In this document: in pieces, positions 27,162 to 36,588 of the stretch | Layout of the letters: the number at the start of each line of letters is the position of its first letter | Numbering within the stretch: the first letter of the stretch is position 1 | Source of the DNA: Ectobacillus funiculus | Lineage (GTDB): Bacteria > Bacillota > Bacilli > Bacillales > Bacillaceae_G | Direction of reading: 5' to 3' | Assembly: GCF_004138295.1 (NCBI RefSeq) | Contig: NZ_SCFM01000025.1 | Span: 1 to 64,000, forward strand | DNA length: 64,000 nt | The notes under the pieces: generated by a model | What the model was told of the DNA's origin: nothing | Databases searched by the model: none | Seen by the model: the letters and a program-made list of their open reading frames with translations, nothing else | Made by a program: the position numbers and the translations under genes

Positions 27162-28253
27162 GTGAAAGTGATGACGATTCTAGGGACGAGACCTGAAATT
27201 ATCCGCTTAAGTCTCATTATAAACAAGCTAGATACTCATGCTGAACAACACATTTTAGTGCATACAGGGCAAAATTTCACCGCATCATTAAGTGATATAT
27301 TCTTCCAACAATTAAAGGTTAGAGACCCTGACTATGTATTGTTGGATCGACAGCAATCCCTTGGTGAACAATTATCAACAATGTATAAAAGCTTAGAAAC
27401 CATTTTTTTAAGGGAAAAACCCGATAAAGTATTAGTATTAGGAGATACAAACAGCGGGTTAAGCGCCATTTTAGCTGAAAGAATGGGAATTCCTGTTATC
27501 CATATGGAAGCTGGAAATCGATGTTTTGATCTTGAAGTACCGGAGGAAAAAAATCGCCGTATTATTGATGCAATTTCAAGTTTTAATCTGCCCTATACTC
27601 CCCAAAGCAAAGAGAATTTAATCCATGAAGGGATTCCCCGAAATCGGATTATTGTATCTGGCAATCCCATTTATGAGGTGTTAGAGCATTACAAAAGTGA
27701 GATTGAACAAAGTGATATCCTTGGAAAGCTAACATTAGAAAAAGGCGACTACTTTTTGGTTACAGCCCATCGTGCCGAAAATGTTGACCATGAAGATCGT
27801 TTACTGGAGATTGTAAAGGGAATTAACATGGTTGCTGAAGCCTACAAAAAAAGAGTGATATGCAGTATACATCCCCGTACTAAATCCCGCATAAAGAACA
27901 TTCCAACATTAGAGGTTCATCCATTGGTTGAGTTTCATGAGCCGTTTAGCTTCTTTGATTTTGTCAAACTTGAAAAAAATGCTGTTTGTGTTTTAACAGA
28001 TAGTGGAACAGTTCAGGAAGAATGCTGTTTGTTTCACGTTCCTACTGTAACAATTCGCAAAACAACGGAAAGACCTGAAACAATCGAATGCGGAAGCAAT
28101 ATGTTATCAGGAATAGACGCCAACCAAATAGTAAATTGCGTTCATGTTATGGTAAATCAGCCAAAAACCTGGTCCTATCCTGATGGATACGATCATACAA
28201 ACGTTTCAGATAAAGTTATTAAAATATTATTAGGAGGTCTGAAGATTGTTTAA
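27162..28253 (+). CDS. UDP-N-acetylglucosamine 2-epimerase family enzyme (WecB/FnlC-like)
   Basis: 363 residues. It has the family signatures TILGTRPEIIRLSLII, HTGQNFTASLSDIFF, VLGDTNSGLSA, HMEAGNRCFD, VPEEKNRRIID, TAHRAENVD and LTDSGTVQEECC. The same fold epimerises C2 of UDP-HexNAc. Its pairing with a CapE/FnlA-type dehydratase and an RmlD-type reductase points to the C2-epimerase step of UDP-L-FucNAc or UDP-L-QuiNAc synthesis, rather than plain UDP-ManNAc. The start is GTG 27162 with AGAGGTG upstream. It is the first gene of a tight run of four and overlaps the next start by 8 bases. Confidence 0.9.
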   Translation: MKVMTILGTRPEIIRLSLIINKLDTHAEQHILVHTGQNFTASLSDIFFQQLKVRDPDYVLLDRQQSLGEQLSTMYKSLETIFLREKPDKVLVLGDTNSGLSAILAERMGIPVIHMEAGNRCFDLEVPEEKNRRIIDAISSFNLPYTPQSKENLIHEGIPRNRIIVSGNPIYEVLEHYKSEIEQSDILGKLTLEKGDYFLVTAHRAENVDHEDRLLEIVKGINMVAEAYKKRVICSIHPRTKSRIKNIPTLEVHPLVEFHEPFSFFDFVKLEKNAVCVLTDSGTVQEECCLFHVPTVTIRKTTERPETIECGSNMLSGIDANQIVNCVHVMVNQPKTWSYPDGYDHTNVSDKVIKILLGGLKIV

Positions 28254-29232
28254 TAATCAGACAATTTTGGTGACAGGCGGTACAGGTTCGTGGGGGCATG
28301 AATTAGTTAGACAGCTATTAAAATATGATCCGAAGGAAATTCGGATTTTTTCACGAAATGAATCTGTGCAATTTTCGATGAAGCAAGAATTTGACAATAA
28401 TCCTAAATTACATTTTCTTATTGGAGATATTAAGGAGAAAGATACCTTAATTGAAGCATGTACTGGCGTTGATTATGTGTTTCACCTGGCGGCTTTAAAA
28501 CATGTTCCAGTTTGTGAAGACCAACCGATTGAAGCATTAAAAACAAACGTCATTGGAACTCAGAATGTGGTAGATGCAGCTATCCAGTGTAAAGTTCGCA
28601 GAGTCGTTTACATTTCAACCGATAAAGCTTCAAGTCCCTCCAACTTTTACGGATTGACAAAAACAATGGGAGAACGGCTTATCATCCACGCGAATACATT
28701 AGACATAGACACAAGGTTTGTATGCGTACGTGGAGGAAATGTCTTAGGAACGAATGGCAGCGTAATTCATGTATTTAAGAAACAGATTGAAGAAAAAGGC
28801 AAGGTTGGCATTACCGATATAAACATGACACGTTTCTTTTTGACAATCGAGGATGCTATTAAACTAGTATTTAAAGCTACTTTTGAAAGCATTGGCGGAG
28901 AGATATTCGTAATGAAAATGCCTACATGCAAAATCACTGATCTTGCCTCTGTTTTAATTGAAGCCTCTGGTAAGGAAAATGTAGGTATGGAAATACTTGG
29001 AGTTCGGCCTGGAGAAAAAATTCATGAGTTGCTCTTTTCAGAGTATGAATCGATCAACACAATATCTTATAACGACGAATATTACGTCATCCTTCCTTCC
29101 ATTCACATTAAAGGATTAAAAGAGCATTACGCGCAATATCAACCTGTTAATCTGCTCAACTACAATTCCAGTAAAGGATTGATGAGCAAGGATGAAATTA
29201 AAGAAATGCTCCAGAAGGGCGGGTTCATTTAG
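28246..29232 (+). CDS. UDP-GlcNAc 4,6-dehydratase/epimerase (CapE/FnlA/WbjB type)
   Basis: 328 residues, an SDR sugar-nucleotide enzyme. It has the Rossmann motif VTGGTGSWGHELVRQLL, FHLAALKHVPVCEDQP, and the substituted catalytic stretch STDKASSPSNFYGLTKTMGE typical of inverting 4,6-dehydratases, then MTRFFLTIEDA and the C-terminal RPGEKIHELLFSE. It converts UDP-GlcNAc to a UDP-4-keto-6-deoxy-L-HexNAc. TTG start after AGGAGG. Confidence 0.9.
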   Translation: MFNNQTILVTGGTGSWGHELVRQLLKYDPKEIRIFSRNESVQFSMKQEFDNNPKLHFLIGDIKEKDTLIEACTGVDYVFHLAALKHVPVCEDQPIEALKTNVIGTQNVVDAAIQCKVRRVVYISTDKASSPSNFYGLTKTMGERLIIHANTLDIDTRFVCVRGGNVLGTNGSVIHVFKKQIEEKGKVGITDINMTRFFLTIEDAIKLVFKATFESIGGEIFVMKMPTCKITDLASVLIEASGKENVGMEILGVRPGEKIHELLFSEYESINTISYNDEYYVILPSIHIKGLKEHYAQYQPVNLLNYNSSKGLMSKDEIKEMLQKGGFI

Positions 29233-30057
29233 ATGAAAATACTAATCCTTGGCGGACAAGGAATGGCTGGACATGTGATAGCAGCTTACTTTCTAAAAAA
29301 GCCACAGTATCAAGTATTCTATACATCAAGAGATCGAAATGATCCTAATAGTATTTATCTGGATGTAACTCATTCCAAAAGCTTGGAAGAACTTATTAAT
29401 ACCTTGAAGCCAGATATTACAATCAATTGTGTAGGAATCCTAAATGAACATGCCAGTCATAATCCTACAGTAGCATTTCAAGTGAATAGCTTACTCCCCC
29501 ATCAATTAGCTAAATTAACGGAACGCTATCAAGGAAAACTGATTCAAATTAGTACGGACTGTGTTTTCTCGGGAGAAAAAGGTGATTATACAGAAACTGA
29601 TTTTACTGATGGAACTTCCATTTATGCGCAATCCAAACAAATAGGAGAAATCATCAGTGACAAGCATTTAACGATCCGCACATCTATTATCGGACCGGAA
29701 CTAAAAGAAAATGGAATCGGTTTATTTCTATGGTTCATGAAGCAGAGGGGGAAAATTAAGGGTTACGAAAACGTATTATGGAATGGTGTAACTACCCTTG
29801 AATTAGCTAAAGCAATCGAAGAAATGATCAAAAATAATGTTACTGGATTGTACCATTTAGGTTCGGAGACAAAAATATCAAAGTTTATGCTGCTCAAATT
29901 GTTTCAAGAAGTGTATGAAAAAAAAGATGTTGAAATTATTCCAGATGACGCTATTGTATTGGATCGTACCATTAAAAATACAAGAACGGATTTTCACTAT
30001 CCGGTCCCAAGTTATCAGGAGATGCTGTTGGAACTGAGAGATTGGATGAAAAACTAA
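29233..30057 (+). CDS. RmlD-type NAD(P)-dependent sugar-nucleotide reductase
   Basis: 274 residues. N-terminal ILILGGQGMAGHVIAAYFL binds the cofactor; INCVGILNEHA, STDCVFSGEKG and the YAQSKQIGE catalytic motif match RmlD. In UDP-L-RhaNAc/QuiNAc biosynthesis an RmlD-like enzyme (WbvR type) reduces the C4 ketone, in contrast to the CapF/WbjC reductase of the FucNAc route. That comparison makes L-RhaNAc or L-QuiNAc the more likely product. It starts one codon after the previous stop. Confidence 0.88.
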   Translation: MKILILGGQGMAGHVIAAYFLKKPQYQVFYTSRDRNDPNSIYLDVTHSKSLEELINTLKPDITINCVGILNEHASHNPTVAFQVNSLLPHQLAKLTERYQGKLIQISTDCVFSGEKGDYTETDFTDGTSIYAQSKQIGEIISDKHLTIRTSIIGPELKENGIGLFLWFMKQRGKIKGYENVLWNGVTTLELAKAIEEMIKNNVTGLYHLGSETKISKFMLLKLFQEVYEKKDVEIIPDDAIVLDRTIKNTRTDFHYPVPSYQEMLLELRDWMKN

Positions 30058-30962
30058 TGAATCAATCAAATAGGTTGTTAATAACAGGAGCGAGCGGTTT
30101 TACAGGCCAGCATGCCTGCAACCACTTTTTGCAAGCAGGATTTGAGATAACGGCAGTCACTAGACATAATACATTTCGGAATGATCAAATCCAAGTAGAA
30201 CATTGTGACCTCACAGATCGTATCGCTGTGAGGGATTTAATTAAAAAGACCAAACCTCAATATCTCCTCCATTTGGCAGGGCAGAATCATGTTGGTCAAT
30301 CCTGGAAAGATCCCGTTGCTTCCCTGCAGAGCAATTCCATGTCTACTGCATATTTAATCGAAACTCTTCGTCAGGAAAATGCAGCTTGTAAAATCGTTGT
30401 AGTCGGTTCGGCACTGCAATTCGATCCCACAAATCTCTCTACTCTTACCCACCCTTATAGCCTAAGCAAAACTCTCCAAGTTCTGATCGCACAAGCATGG
30501 GCGGCTTTATACGACATGCATATTGTAATAGCTAAACCTTCGAATTTAATAGGTCCGGGACTTTCAAATGGGGTTTGTTCTATTTTTGCAAGAAAAATTG
30601 TAGACATGGAAGACAATAAGATAGAAAAAGTTCTTGAAGTTAATAACCTAAATGTCCAGCGTGATTTTATAGATGTAAGAGATGCTGTGAGTGCTTATGA
30701 AATCCTTTTAACAAAAGGAAAACGTGGAGAAGTATATGAAATTGCTTCAGGAGAAAGCCGCTCGTTAGGGGATATCATACATGAGTTCAAAGCTTTAACA
30801 ACTATCGACTTTAAGACAAAATCCCAACTGATCAATCAGGTAGAACAACAGGTTAAAATCACACCTTTAAAACTTATGAATTTAGGTTGGAAACCAACTA
30901 TTCCATTAGAATCGTCTTTAATGGATATTCTTAACTTTTATCGCAAAAACAAACCGGTATGA
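30057..30962 (+). CDS. NAD-dependent epimerase/dehydratase (GDP-4-keto-6-deoxymannose reductase-like)
   Basis: 301 residues from ATG 30057, which overlaps the previous stop (TAATG). Rossmann LLITGASGFTGQHACNHFL, LHLAGQNHVGQSWKDP, catalytic YSLSKTLQV and the C-terminal NVQRDFIDVRDAVSAYEIL are typical of the RMD/GMD-like extended SDRs. It would make a 6-deoxyhexose nucleotide such as GDP-rhamnose, but no GDP-mannose dehydratase is seen nearby, so the substrate could be the product of the adjacent genes. Confidence 0.82.
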   Translation: MNQSNRLLITGASGFTGQHACNHFLQAGFEITAVTRHNTFRNDQIQVEHCDLTDRIAVRDLIKKTKPQYLLHLAGQNHVGQSWKDPVASLQSNSMSTAYLIETLRQENAACKIVVVGSALQFDPTNLSTLTHPYSLSKTLQVLIAQAWAALYDMHIVIAKPSNLIGPGLSNGVCSIFARKIVDMEDNKIEKVLEVNNLNVQRDFIDVRDAVSAYEILLTKGKRGEVYEIASGESRSLGDIIHEFKALTTIDFKTKSQLINQVEQQVKITPLKLMNLGWKPTIPLESSLMDILNFYRKNKPV

Positions 30963-31005
30963 GTTAAACATACCGAATTATAATCAAATTGTGAGGCGGA
31001 TGTAA

Positions 31006-32238
31006 ATGAGAGATGTAGGAATAGTCATGCCTGTTTATAAGCAAGATCCAGCTTACTTAGAATTAGCATTGCGATCAGTTCTCGAACAAAGCTATAGAAA
31101 CTATTATTTTGTGATTGTGTCAGACGGTGCTCCTCCTGATACAGTTGACGTTATTAAAAATGTCACAAAGGGAGATGATCGTGTTCATCTTATTCTTAAA
31201 GAAAAAAACGAAGGCGTAGCAAAAACATTAAATATAGGATTCGATTATTTAATGGAAATTGAAGAGGTTAAATATTTGACATGGGTTTCCAGCGATAACA
31301 TCTATTATATAACATTTATAGAAAAATTAAGGGAAGCGCTGGAGAAGTCCTCAAGTGAGATTGGATTATCCTTTAGTCGCTTTACACACGTTGACCACAA
31401 TCGAGTACCTTTAACAGAGCCTCAATATAAGGAATTTTATAACTATCAAGACCAACCAAAAGAAAATCTTCTTGACGTATGTTTTATAGGCGTATCGTTT
31501 ATGTATAAAAAACAATTCGCTGCAATGATTGACGGATACAAATTGGAACCTGTTGAAGATTATGACTACTGGCTTCGGATAACAGAGCATTGTGAGATTG
31601 TTTTTGTGCCTGACATATTGATGGAGTATCGTACGAATTCCCCATTAAGCATCTCCGCTCAGCTAAGAAACTCAAAATCTCAGCATCAAAGATGGCGCTA
31701 CGCTTTTAATCTTGCAAAGCATCAGGCCAGAAGCCGAAGGGCAATCCCCTTTAAATTAACCGTAATATACCCCGTTCAAGACGGTTCAGAAAAAACGGTC
31801 AACAAGCTAGAAGAGCTGTTAGAGCAATCGTTTAGTAATTATAAATTGGTTATTATTGATACGAGTTTCGATCGAGCCGGAATTAACGTAATGCAGCATA
31901 TCTCTGATCCAAGAGTTAAATTTATAGAACTGCCTGGAGCAAGTAAAAAGGATGCTATCCTTACAGGAATGAAAGATGCCGACACACTCTTTACCTTAAT
32001 TTATGGGGAAGGAGTATTCCCTTCAAATCAATTTGTGCTGCAGAACCTCGTACTTTTTCACGAACAATTTATCCAGCAAAACTTAGAGAAAACGATTATT
32101 GCAACGATTGAGAATAATAATGGTCATCTTGCAGCTCGTATCGAACTGTCAGAAGACGAACCAATTATGGGTAACCTTTATTTAACTAAACGATTATGGG
32201 AAATCTTACAGCAGAGAGGCCATCAAACGGGACAGTAA
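31006..32238 (+). CDS. GT2 glycosyltransferase with a second, incomplete GT-A-like domain
   Basis: 410 residues. Residues 1-230 are a GT-A fold enzyme: GIVMPVYKQDPAYLELALRS, IVSDGAPP, the metal-site equivalent VSSDN and EDYDYWLRI. Residues about 245-400 restart with LTVIYPVQDGSEKTVNKLEE and look like a second GT-A Rossmann half without a recognisable DxD, so it is probably non-catalytic. The gene follows the sugar-nucleotide operon after 43 bases with ribosome site GAGGCGG. Confidence 0.83.
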   Translation: MRDVGIVMPVYKQDPAYLELALRSVLEQSYRNYYFVIVSDGAPPDTVDVIKNVTKGDDRVHLILKEKNEGVAKTLNIGFDYLMEIEEVKYLTWVSSDNIYYITFIEKLREALEKSSSEIGLSFSRFTHVDHNRVPLTEPQYKEFYNYQDQPKENLLDVCFIGVSFMYKKQFAAMIDGYKLEPVEDYDYWLRITEHCEIVFVPDILMEYRTNSPLSISAQLRNSKSQHQRWRYAFNLAKHQARSRRAIPFKLTVIYPVQDGSEKTVNKLEELLEQSFSNYKLVIIDTSFDRAGINVMQHISDPRVKFIELPGASKKDAILTGMKDADTLFTLIYGEGVFPSNQFVLQNLVLFHEQFIQQNLEKTIIATIENNNGHLAARIELSEDEPIMGNLYLTKRLWEILQQRGHQTGQ

Positions 32239-32301
32239 GAAAGAGATAACAAGAATTAGTTTTCAAAGCTCAACATAATTTGGAAGTAGAGGTGAAACCC
32301 T

Positions 32302-33060
32302 TTGCCTAAAATATTAGTTAATTCAGTACCGAAAAGCGGTACTAATCTGTTGATGCAAATTATTAAAGGAATCCCAGGGGTTTTTAATGAGCAAAGTATC
32401 TCTTATGATGGCGAACATTTTAGGGAAGTTTTAAAAATCAAACCGGGTCAGGTAGTAAGTGGTCATATTCCTTTTACCGTTTCATTTTCTCAAGAACTAA
32501 AAGCCCACTCAGTTAAGCAGGTTTTCATTTATCGTGATTTGCGGGACGTAGCTGTTTCACTAGTGCATTTTATTAATAATAAACTGCATCAACATCCATT
32601 ATTCCCCGTTTTCCAACAGCGTTTATTAACCTTTGAAGAACAATTAAATGCGATCATTTTGGGTATCGATTTTATTGGAGAAGAAAAAAACAACGCATGG
32701 GGAATACCGTATTATCCAGGAATTTACGAGGAGTTCCATAAGATATATGAATGGAGAAAGGATTTCACGGTGTGCAGTCTACGTTATGAGGACTTAATTG
32801 ATAACGAGACGTCTAAGGATAAGGCACTACTTAGCATAGTTGACTATTTATGGGAAGACCTGAACGAGCTAAAAACGGATAAGTTTCAACTGTTACATTT
32901 AATGAAACAAAATATCAACCCAGCAAAATCATGGACGTTTCGTAAAGGGAAAATCGGAAACTGGCGTGATGAATTTACAGAGGAAAATAAAGAGAATTTC
33001 AAGAAAGCAACGGGTGACTTCCTCATTGAGCTTGGTTACGAGGACAGTAATGACTGGTAA
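32302..33060 (+). CDS. PAPS-dependent sulfotransferase
   Basis: 252 residues of the Sulfotransfer_1 family. The 5'-phosphosulfate loop is VNSVPKSGTNLLMQ (residues 5-18), the 3'-phosphate site is VFIYRDLRDVAVSLVHF, and the C-terminal RKGKIGNWRDEFT is the family's RKGxxGxWK-like motif. A likely catalytic His is in SGHIPF. It transfers sulfate from PAPS to a hydroxyl acceptor. TTG start with AGAGGTG 8 bases upstream. The APS kinase gene at 38439 can supply part of the donor pathway. Target inferred to be the glycan made by this locus. Confidence 0.9.
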   Translation: MPKILVNSVPKSGTNLLMQIIKGIPGVFNEQSISYDGEHFREVLKIKPGQVVSGHIPFTVSFSQELKAHSVKQVFIYRDLRDVAVSLVHFINNKLHQHPLFPVFQQRLLTFEEQLNAIILGIDFIGEEKNNAWGIPYYPGIYEEFHKIYEWRKDFTVCSLRYEDLIDNETSKDKALLSIVDYLWEDLNELKTDKFQLLHLMKQNINPAKSWTFRKGKIGNWRDEFTEENKENFKKATGDFLIELGYEDSNDW

Positions 33061-33074
33061 GAAAACAACAAAAT

Positions 33075-33128
33075 GTATCCCTTTAAGGACATTCATGAAT
33101 CAATGATCGCCCTTAAAGGGATATTTAT
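33075..33128 (+). terminator. Terminator after the sulfotransferase gene
   Basis: TATCCCTTTAAGG and CCTTAAAGGGATA separated by a 20-odd-base loop, followed by TTTATTA. Confidence 0.65.
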
Positions 33129-33169
33129 TATAAGCGGGTTGAACCGAGTTTTAAGTTGAACTTTTCTTG

Positions 33170-33303
33170 CACTGTAATAAGTTGTAAATTTCCAGATGAA
33201 AGCCAGCTCGACGTAGTCGGAAATTTTAGGAATACAGTACAAGTGCAACTACGCCTCTGTCTTCGCTCAAAGGCAGGGATCGCCAATCGACGAGTTTTCT
33301 TTA
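33170..33303 (-). repeat. Dispersed structured repeat, copy F (full)
   Basis: Outer stem TACTGTA/TACAGTG, inner AAATTTCC/GGAAATTT. Read on the plus strand it ends in CGATCGACGAGTTTTCTTTA-like terminator sequence between the convergent sulfotransferase and LamG-GT genes. Confidence 0.85.
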
Positions 33304-33369
33304 AGGATGGCTCCAAAACAATATAAATTTTTCACCGATCAAAAAACAAGATTGTCTAGCAAAAACTTG

Positions 33370-35151
33370 TTAATTTTCACCTTTTAAACTATAAATCATA
33401 TTTAAAAAGTTTTCTGCGTATTTTTCTGGAGAAAAATGTTCTTTAATGTGTGCAACACCTTGTTTTCTAATTTTTTCTCTTAACCAAATATTCGCCATTA
33501 AGTTTCTTGCTTCTTCTACTGCTTGATTAATATTGCCTAATTCAAAAAATTTCCCGGTTTCATTGTGGATAATAAAGCTTCGTACACCATCTGAATCCGT
33601 CGATAGGACAGGACATCTGCAAATCATTGCTTCAAGCACCGCATATCCGAAACCTTCTACTTTAGAAGTAGAACATAAAAAACCGCCTGAATCCCCAATG
33701 ATAGAGAAATATTCAGCCATTTTATGATGCGGTTGATTGGCATAAATGGTAAGGTTTTTGCTTAAGTTTAGTTCATTAATTCTGTGTTCAAAAGCAATTC
33801 TTTCAGATTTTTCTCCTAATGTATTATCCTCAAACATCCAAAGCTGGATTGAAGGACTTCTTTTTATTAATTCGGCTCCAATTAAAAGAAAGTCTTTCCA
33901 ATTTTTGTTTTCTTCTATCCTTCCTACCCAGCCAATAATAGGCTTCTTCTCTTTAGGATGCACCTGATATTGGAATTCTGTTGTATTAAAGCAATTATGA
34001 AAACAAAACTTCTTCTTAGCAGGGAAATATTTTTCAAATACTGAAATAAGGTGTGGCGTTTTAGGGTATAAAATAGCGTCACAATCACTTTGAAGAATAG
34101 GATAGGCATGGTCGGTTACAAATTGTTCAGCATATTCCTTATTAAACCCTAAACCTTGAACTTCATAAATGAGTGAGCCTGTATAACCACTTTCCTTTAT
34201 TTTCTTTAATAAAAGAAGATCAGAACTTACTACAATAGCATCATAATTCTCCTTCTTGATAATCTCTATAATCTCTTGATGATTGTTCGTTATAAAAATG
34301 GGAGCGTTAACTTTATTTTGCAGACCTGTTCCCTCCTGCGTATATAAAAAATGACAGCTGATTCCTGCTTGGTTTAAGGCATACAGGCGTTGCCTATTTA
34401 ATGTTTCAATCCCGCCACTTGGAACAAAAAACGTAAATAAAACCGTCATACTCTTGTCTGATAAAATTTCCCCTTGAGATGTATTCCAGTTTGCTCCTGT
34501 AATAACACCGTCATTACCATTTACAGTTAAATCATGCGCAGTTGCTCCAGCTCCTTCATCCAATCTCCAATAGCCAAAGAGACCTGCTTCTTTACCAGTA
34601 AGTTCCCTACTCATATTTTGCTGAATTTCAGCTTGTGTTCTTGCGGTACTCCAAATTCGTATTTCTTCAAGACCGCCAACATAAAACCCATAAGGACTCA
34701 CTCCTCCAAAAACCCCTGAAGGAACTACGATTCTTTTTGAACTGGTTAATCCTTTTTTAGCAAATTCCCCGTTTATATACAAAGTTGGTGTTTTGTTATC
34801 ATATACAACTGCAATATGTGTCCAATCACTTAGTGAAGTTTCAAGCACTAAAGTTGCAGGTAAATGATCTGTTGTATGTTCATATACAGAAATACCATTT
34901 ATTCCTACAGATACTCCAACACCTGCTCGTGAAGGATCGCCATCCCCGTATGCACCATGCATCGGTGTAATTACAAAGCGCTGCCCCTTTGTTCCTGAAA
35001 CACCTCTTGTAGACTCTGTATTAATTCTATGAGCAGCTTCTGGCTTTACCCAGAATTCTATGGTAAATGTATTTTGAACACTTGCAAATAATTGCTTATG
35101 CGTTGTTACAATGCCATTACCTTCGAATGTAAGAAAAACATTGTGTAACAT
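33370..35151 (-). CDS. LamG-domain / GT4 glycosyltransferase fusion (first paralogue)
   Basis: 593 residues from ATG 35151 after GAGGAGGAA. Residues 1-215 are a LamG/concanavalin-A-like jelly roll: TIEFWVKPEA, WTHIAVVYDNKTPTLYINGE, SPYGFYVGGLEEIRIWSTART, GLFGYWRLDEG. From about 240 a GT-B glycosyltransferase follows: TFFVPSGGIETLNRQR, IIGWVGRIEENKNWKDFLL and the donor-binding CSTSKVEGFGYAVLEAMICRCPVLSTD. There is no signal peptide. The gene faces away from the main run of genes. LamG may bind a carbohydrate or beta-rich spore-surface acceptor (inference). The LamG part is far closer to the second paralogue than the GT part. Confidence 0.88.
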   Translation of the reverse strand: MLHNVFLTFEGNGIVTTHKQLFASVQNTFTIEFWVKPEAAHRINTESTRGVSGTKGQRFVITPMHGAYGDGDPSRAGVGVSVGINGISVYEHTTDHLPATLVLETSLSDWTHIAVVYDNKTPTLYINGEFAKKGLTSSKRIVVPSGVFGGVSPYGFYVGGLEEIRIWSTARTQAEIQQNMSRELTGKEAGLFGYWRLDEGAGATAHDLTVNGNDGVITGANWNTSQGEILSDKSMTVLFTFFVPSGGIETLNRQRLYALNQAGISCHFLYTQEGTGLQNKVNAPIFITNNHQEIIEIIKKENYDAIVVSSDLLLLKKIKESGYTGSLIYEVQGLGFNKEYAEQFVTDHAYPILQSDCDAILYPKTPHLISVFEKYFPAKKKFCFHNCFNTTEFQYQVHPKEKKPIIGWVGRIEENKNWKDFLLIGAELIKRSPSIQLWMFEDNTLGEKSERIAFEHRINELNLSKNLTIYANQPHHKMAEYFSIIGDSGGFLCSTSKVEGFGYAVLEAMICRCPVLSTDSDGVRSFIIHNETGKFFELGNINQAVEEARNLMANIWLREKIRKQGVAHIKEHFSPEKYAENFLNMIYSLKGEN

Positions 35152-35517
35152 AATTAAATTCCTCCTCAACTTTGACTGCATTTGCGTTTTAGGATTTTTT
35201 GCCGATACACATCCATCCTAAAACTTTTCCGAATTTACCTTCAATGGTTATAAAGCCTAATAAAAACCAGCTATATTTAAGTAATTTTGAAACATCTATA
35301 AGTATATGTATGTTGTATAGCGGAATTATGTCTAAGATACCCTCAAATTCATAAAAGTTTTGTAGCAGATTTTAAATATATGCCCATGCCATTTAAAAAG
35401 CTTATTACATATCTTAATTAATGCGAATTATCATGCGTCGAATTCGCCTCTATCTGGAAATTTACTCCTTCCTACAGCGGAACGAAAAACATGAATTGAA
35501 GGGCTGGGAAAAAGCAT
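35152..35517. other. Divergent intergenic region with a repeat fragment
   Basis: AT-rich, no gene. A fragment of the dispersed repeat (its 3' half, gcgtcgaattcgcctc...gaaattta) lies at 35433-35480. Confidence 0.5.
35433..35480 (+). repeat. Dispersed structured repeat, 3' fragment
   Basis: Only the core GTCGAATTCGCCTC and the closing TGGAAATTTA-CTCC-TTCCTACAG part remain. Confidence 0.65.
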
Positions 35518-36258
35518 ATGGAAAAAGTATCGATTATTATTCCGTTTTACAACTGTCCGTATGTGGATCAGGCTATCGAAAGTGCACTACAACAAACGTA
35601 CCCTAATATTGAAGTAATCTTGGTTAATGATGGTTCAACTCAATTCACACATAAGGTTAAAAAATATCTTGAGAAAATAAAATACATTGAAAAAGAAAAT
35701 GGTGGAACGGCAACGGCCTTAAACCTTGGGATCAAGAATGCAACAGGAAACTATTTTTCTTGGCTTAGTTCTGATGACATATACCATCCAGAAAAAATTG
35801 CAAAGCAATTGCGTTTTATGTTAGAACAGCAAACGAACGCTGTATATTCTCCCGTAATTTTTATCGATTCTCAAAGTAAACCAACCAGTCGGGCAATAGG
35901 AGTTTCTTATTCCAATAGGGCATTATTTTTAAACCATTTTCTGCAAGGTTGTTTTATCAATGGCTGTTCTGTCTTGTTGAACATGGATGTGTTTTCTAAA
36001 TCTGGTCTATTTGATGAAACCTTTCGATATGCACATGATTACGATTTGTGGATTCGAATTGCACAACACTATGATTTTCAATATTTAAATGAACCCCTTG
36101 TTTTTTATCGTGTACACGAGGAAATGGGAACCCGAAAACATATAAATGCTATCAATAGGGAGGCTAGAATGATTCAACAAAAATATTATAATGTTTTACT
36201 AAATATGATTAGAGATGAACGTAATAAAACAGGATTAGGATTCGATAGGAGGAACTAA
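35518..36258 (+). CDS. GT2 family glycosyltransferase
   Basis: 246 residues, a compact GT-A enzyme. It has VSIIIPFYNCPYVDQAIESA, VNDGST, the metal-binding SWLSSDDIYHPE and the acceptor-side FRYAHDYDLWIRIAQHYDF motif. It lacks transmembrane segments. The ribosome site is weak (GGGAAAAAG). It reads away from the LamG-GT gene. Sugar specificity cannot be told. Confidence 0.88.
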   Translation: MEKVSIIIPFYNCPYVDQAIESALQQTYPNIEVILVNDGSTQFTHKVKKYLEKIKYIEKENGGTATALNLGIKNATGNYFSWLSSDDIYHPEKIAKQLRFMLEQQTNAVYSPVIFIDSQSKPTSRAIGVSYSNRALFLNHFLQGCFINGCSVLLNMDVFSKSGLFDETFRYAHDYDLWIRIAQHYDFQYLNEPLVFYRVHEEMGTRKHINAINREARMIQQKYYNVLLNMIRDERNKTGLGFDRRN

Positions 36259-36588
36259 TAACCATGTGATTTTATTGGTACAAGAAGGAGGGTAAAAGAG
36301 CCAAATATTTACTTTTTGACTTATCTATTAAATCAGCTAACGTTTTCCTTTTGTTTTACTCCTTTTTGACTTTTAATTGATTCTCACTGCTGCGCCTTAG
36401 CTTAATCCCTTAGGGTATTGTTTGTAGCTCATCCCTTTATGAAAATTTCTCTACATCCAAGTCTACAGTTATATTCCAGGCACTATAAAATTCACTGGTC
36501 CCCTCTACGGCTTGTCCGTACCATAAAAACAAAAAATCATACTATACTAATAAGTATTATTTTAAAAAAAGGGAAGGTGCAACGCTAC
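36259..36588. other. Gene-free AT-rich stretch
   Basis: An open frame continues upstream from the next gene to 36418, but its composition is atypical and the ribosome site supports a start at 36589. Nothing else recognised. Confidence 0.4.
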
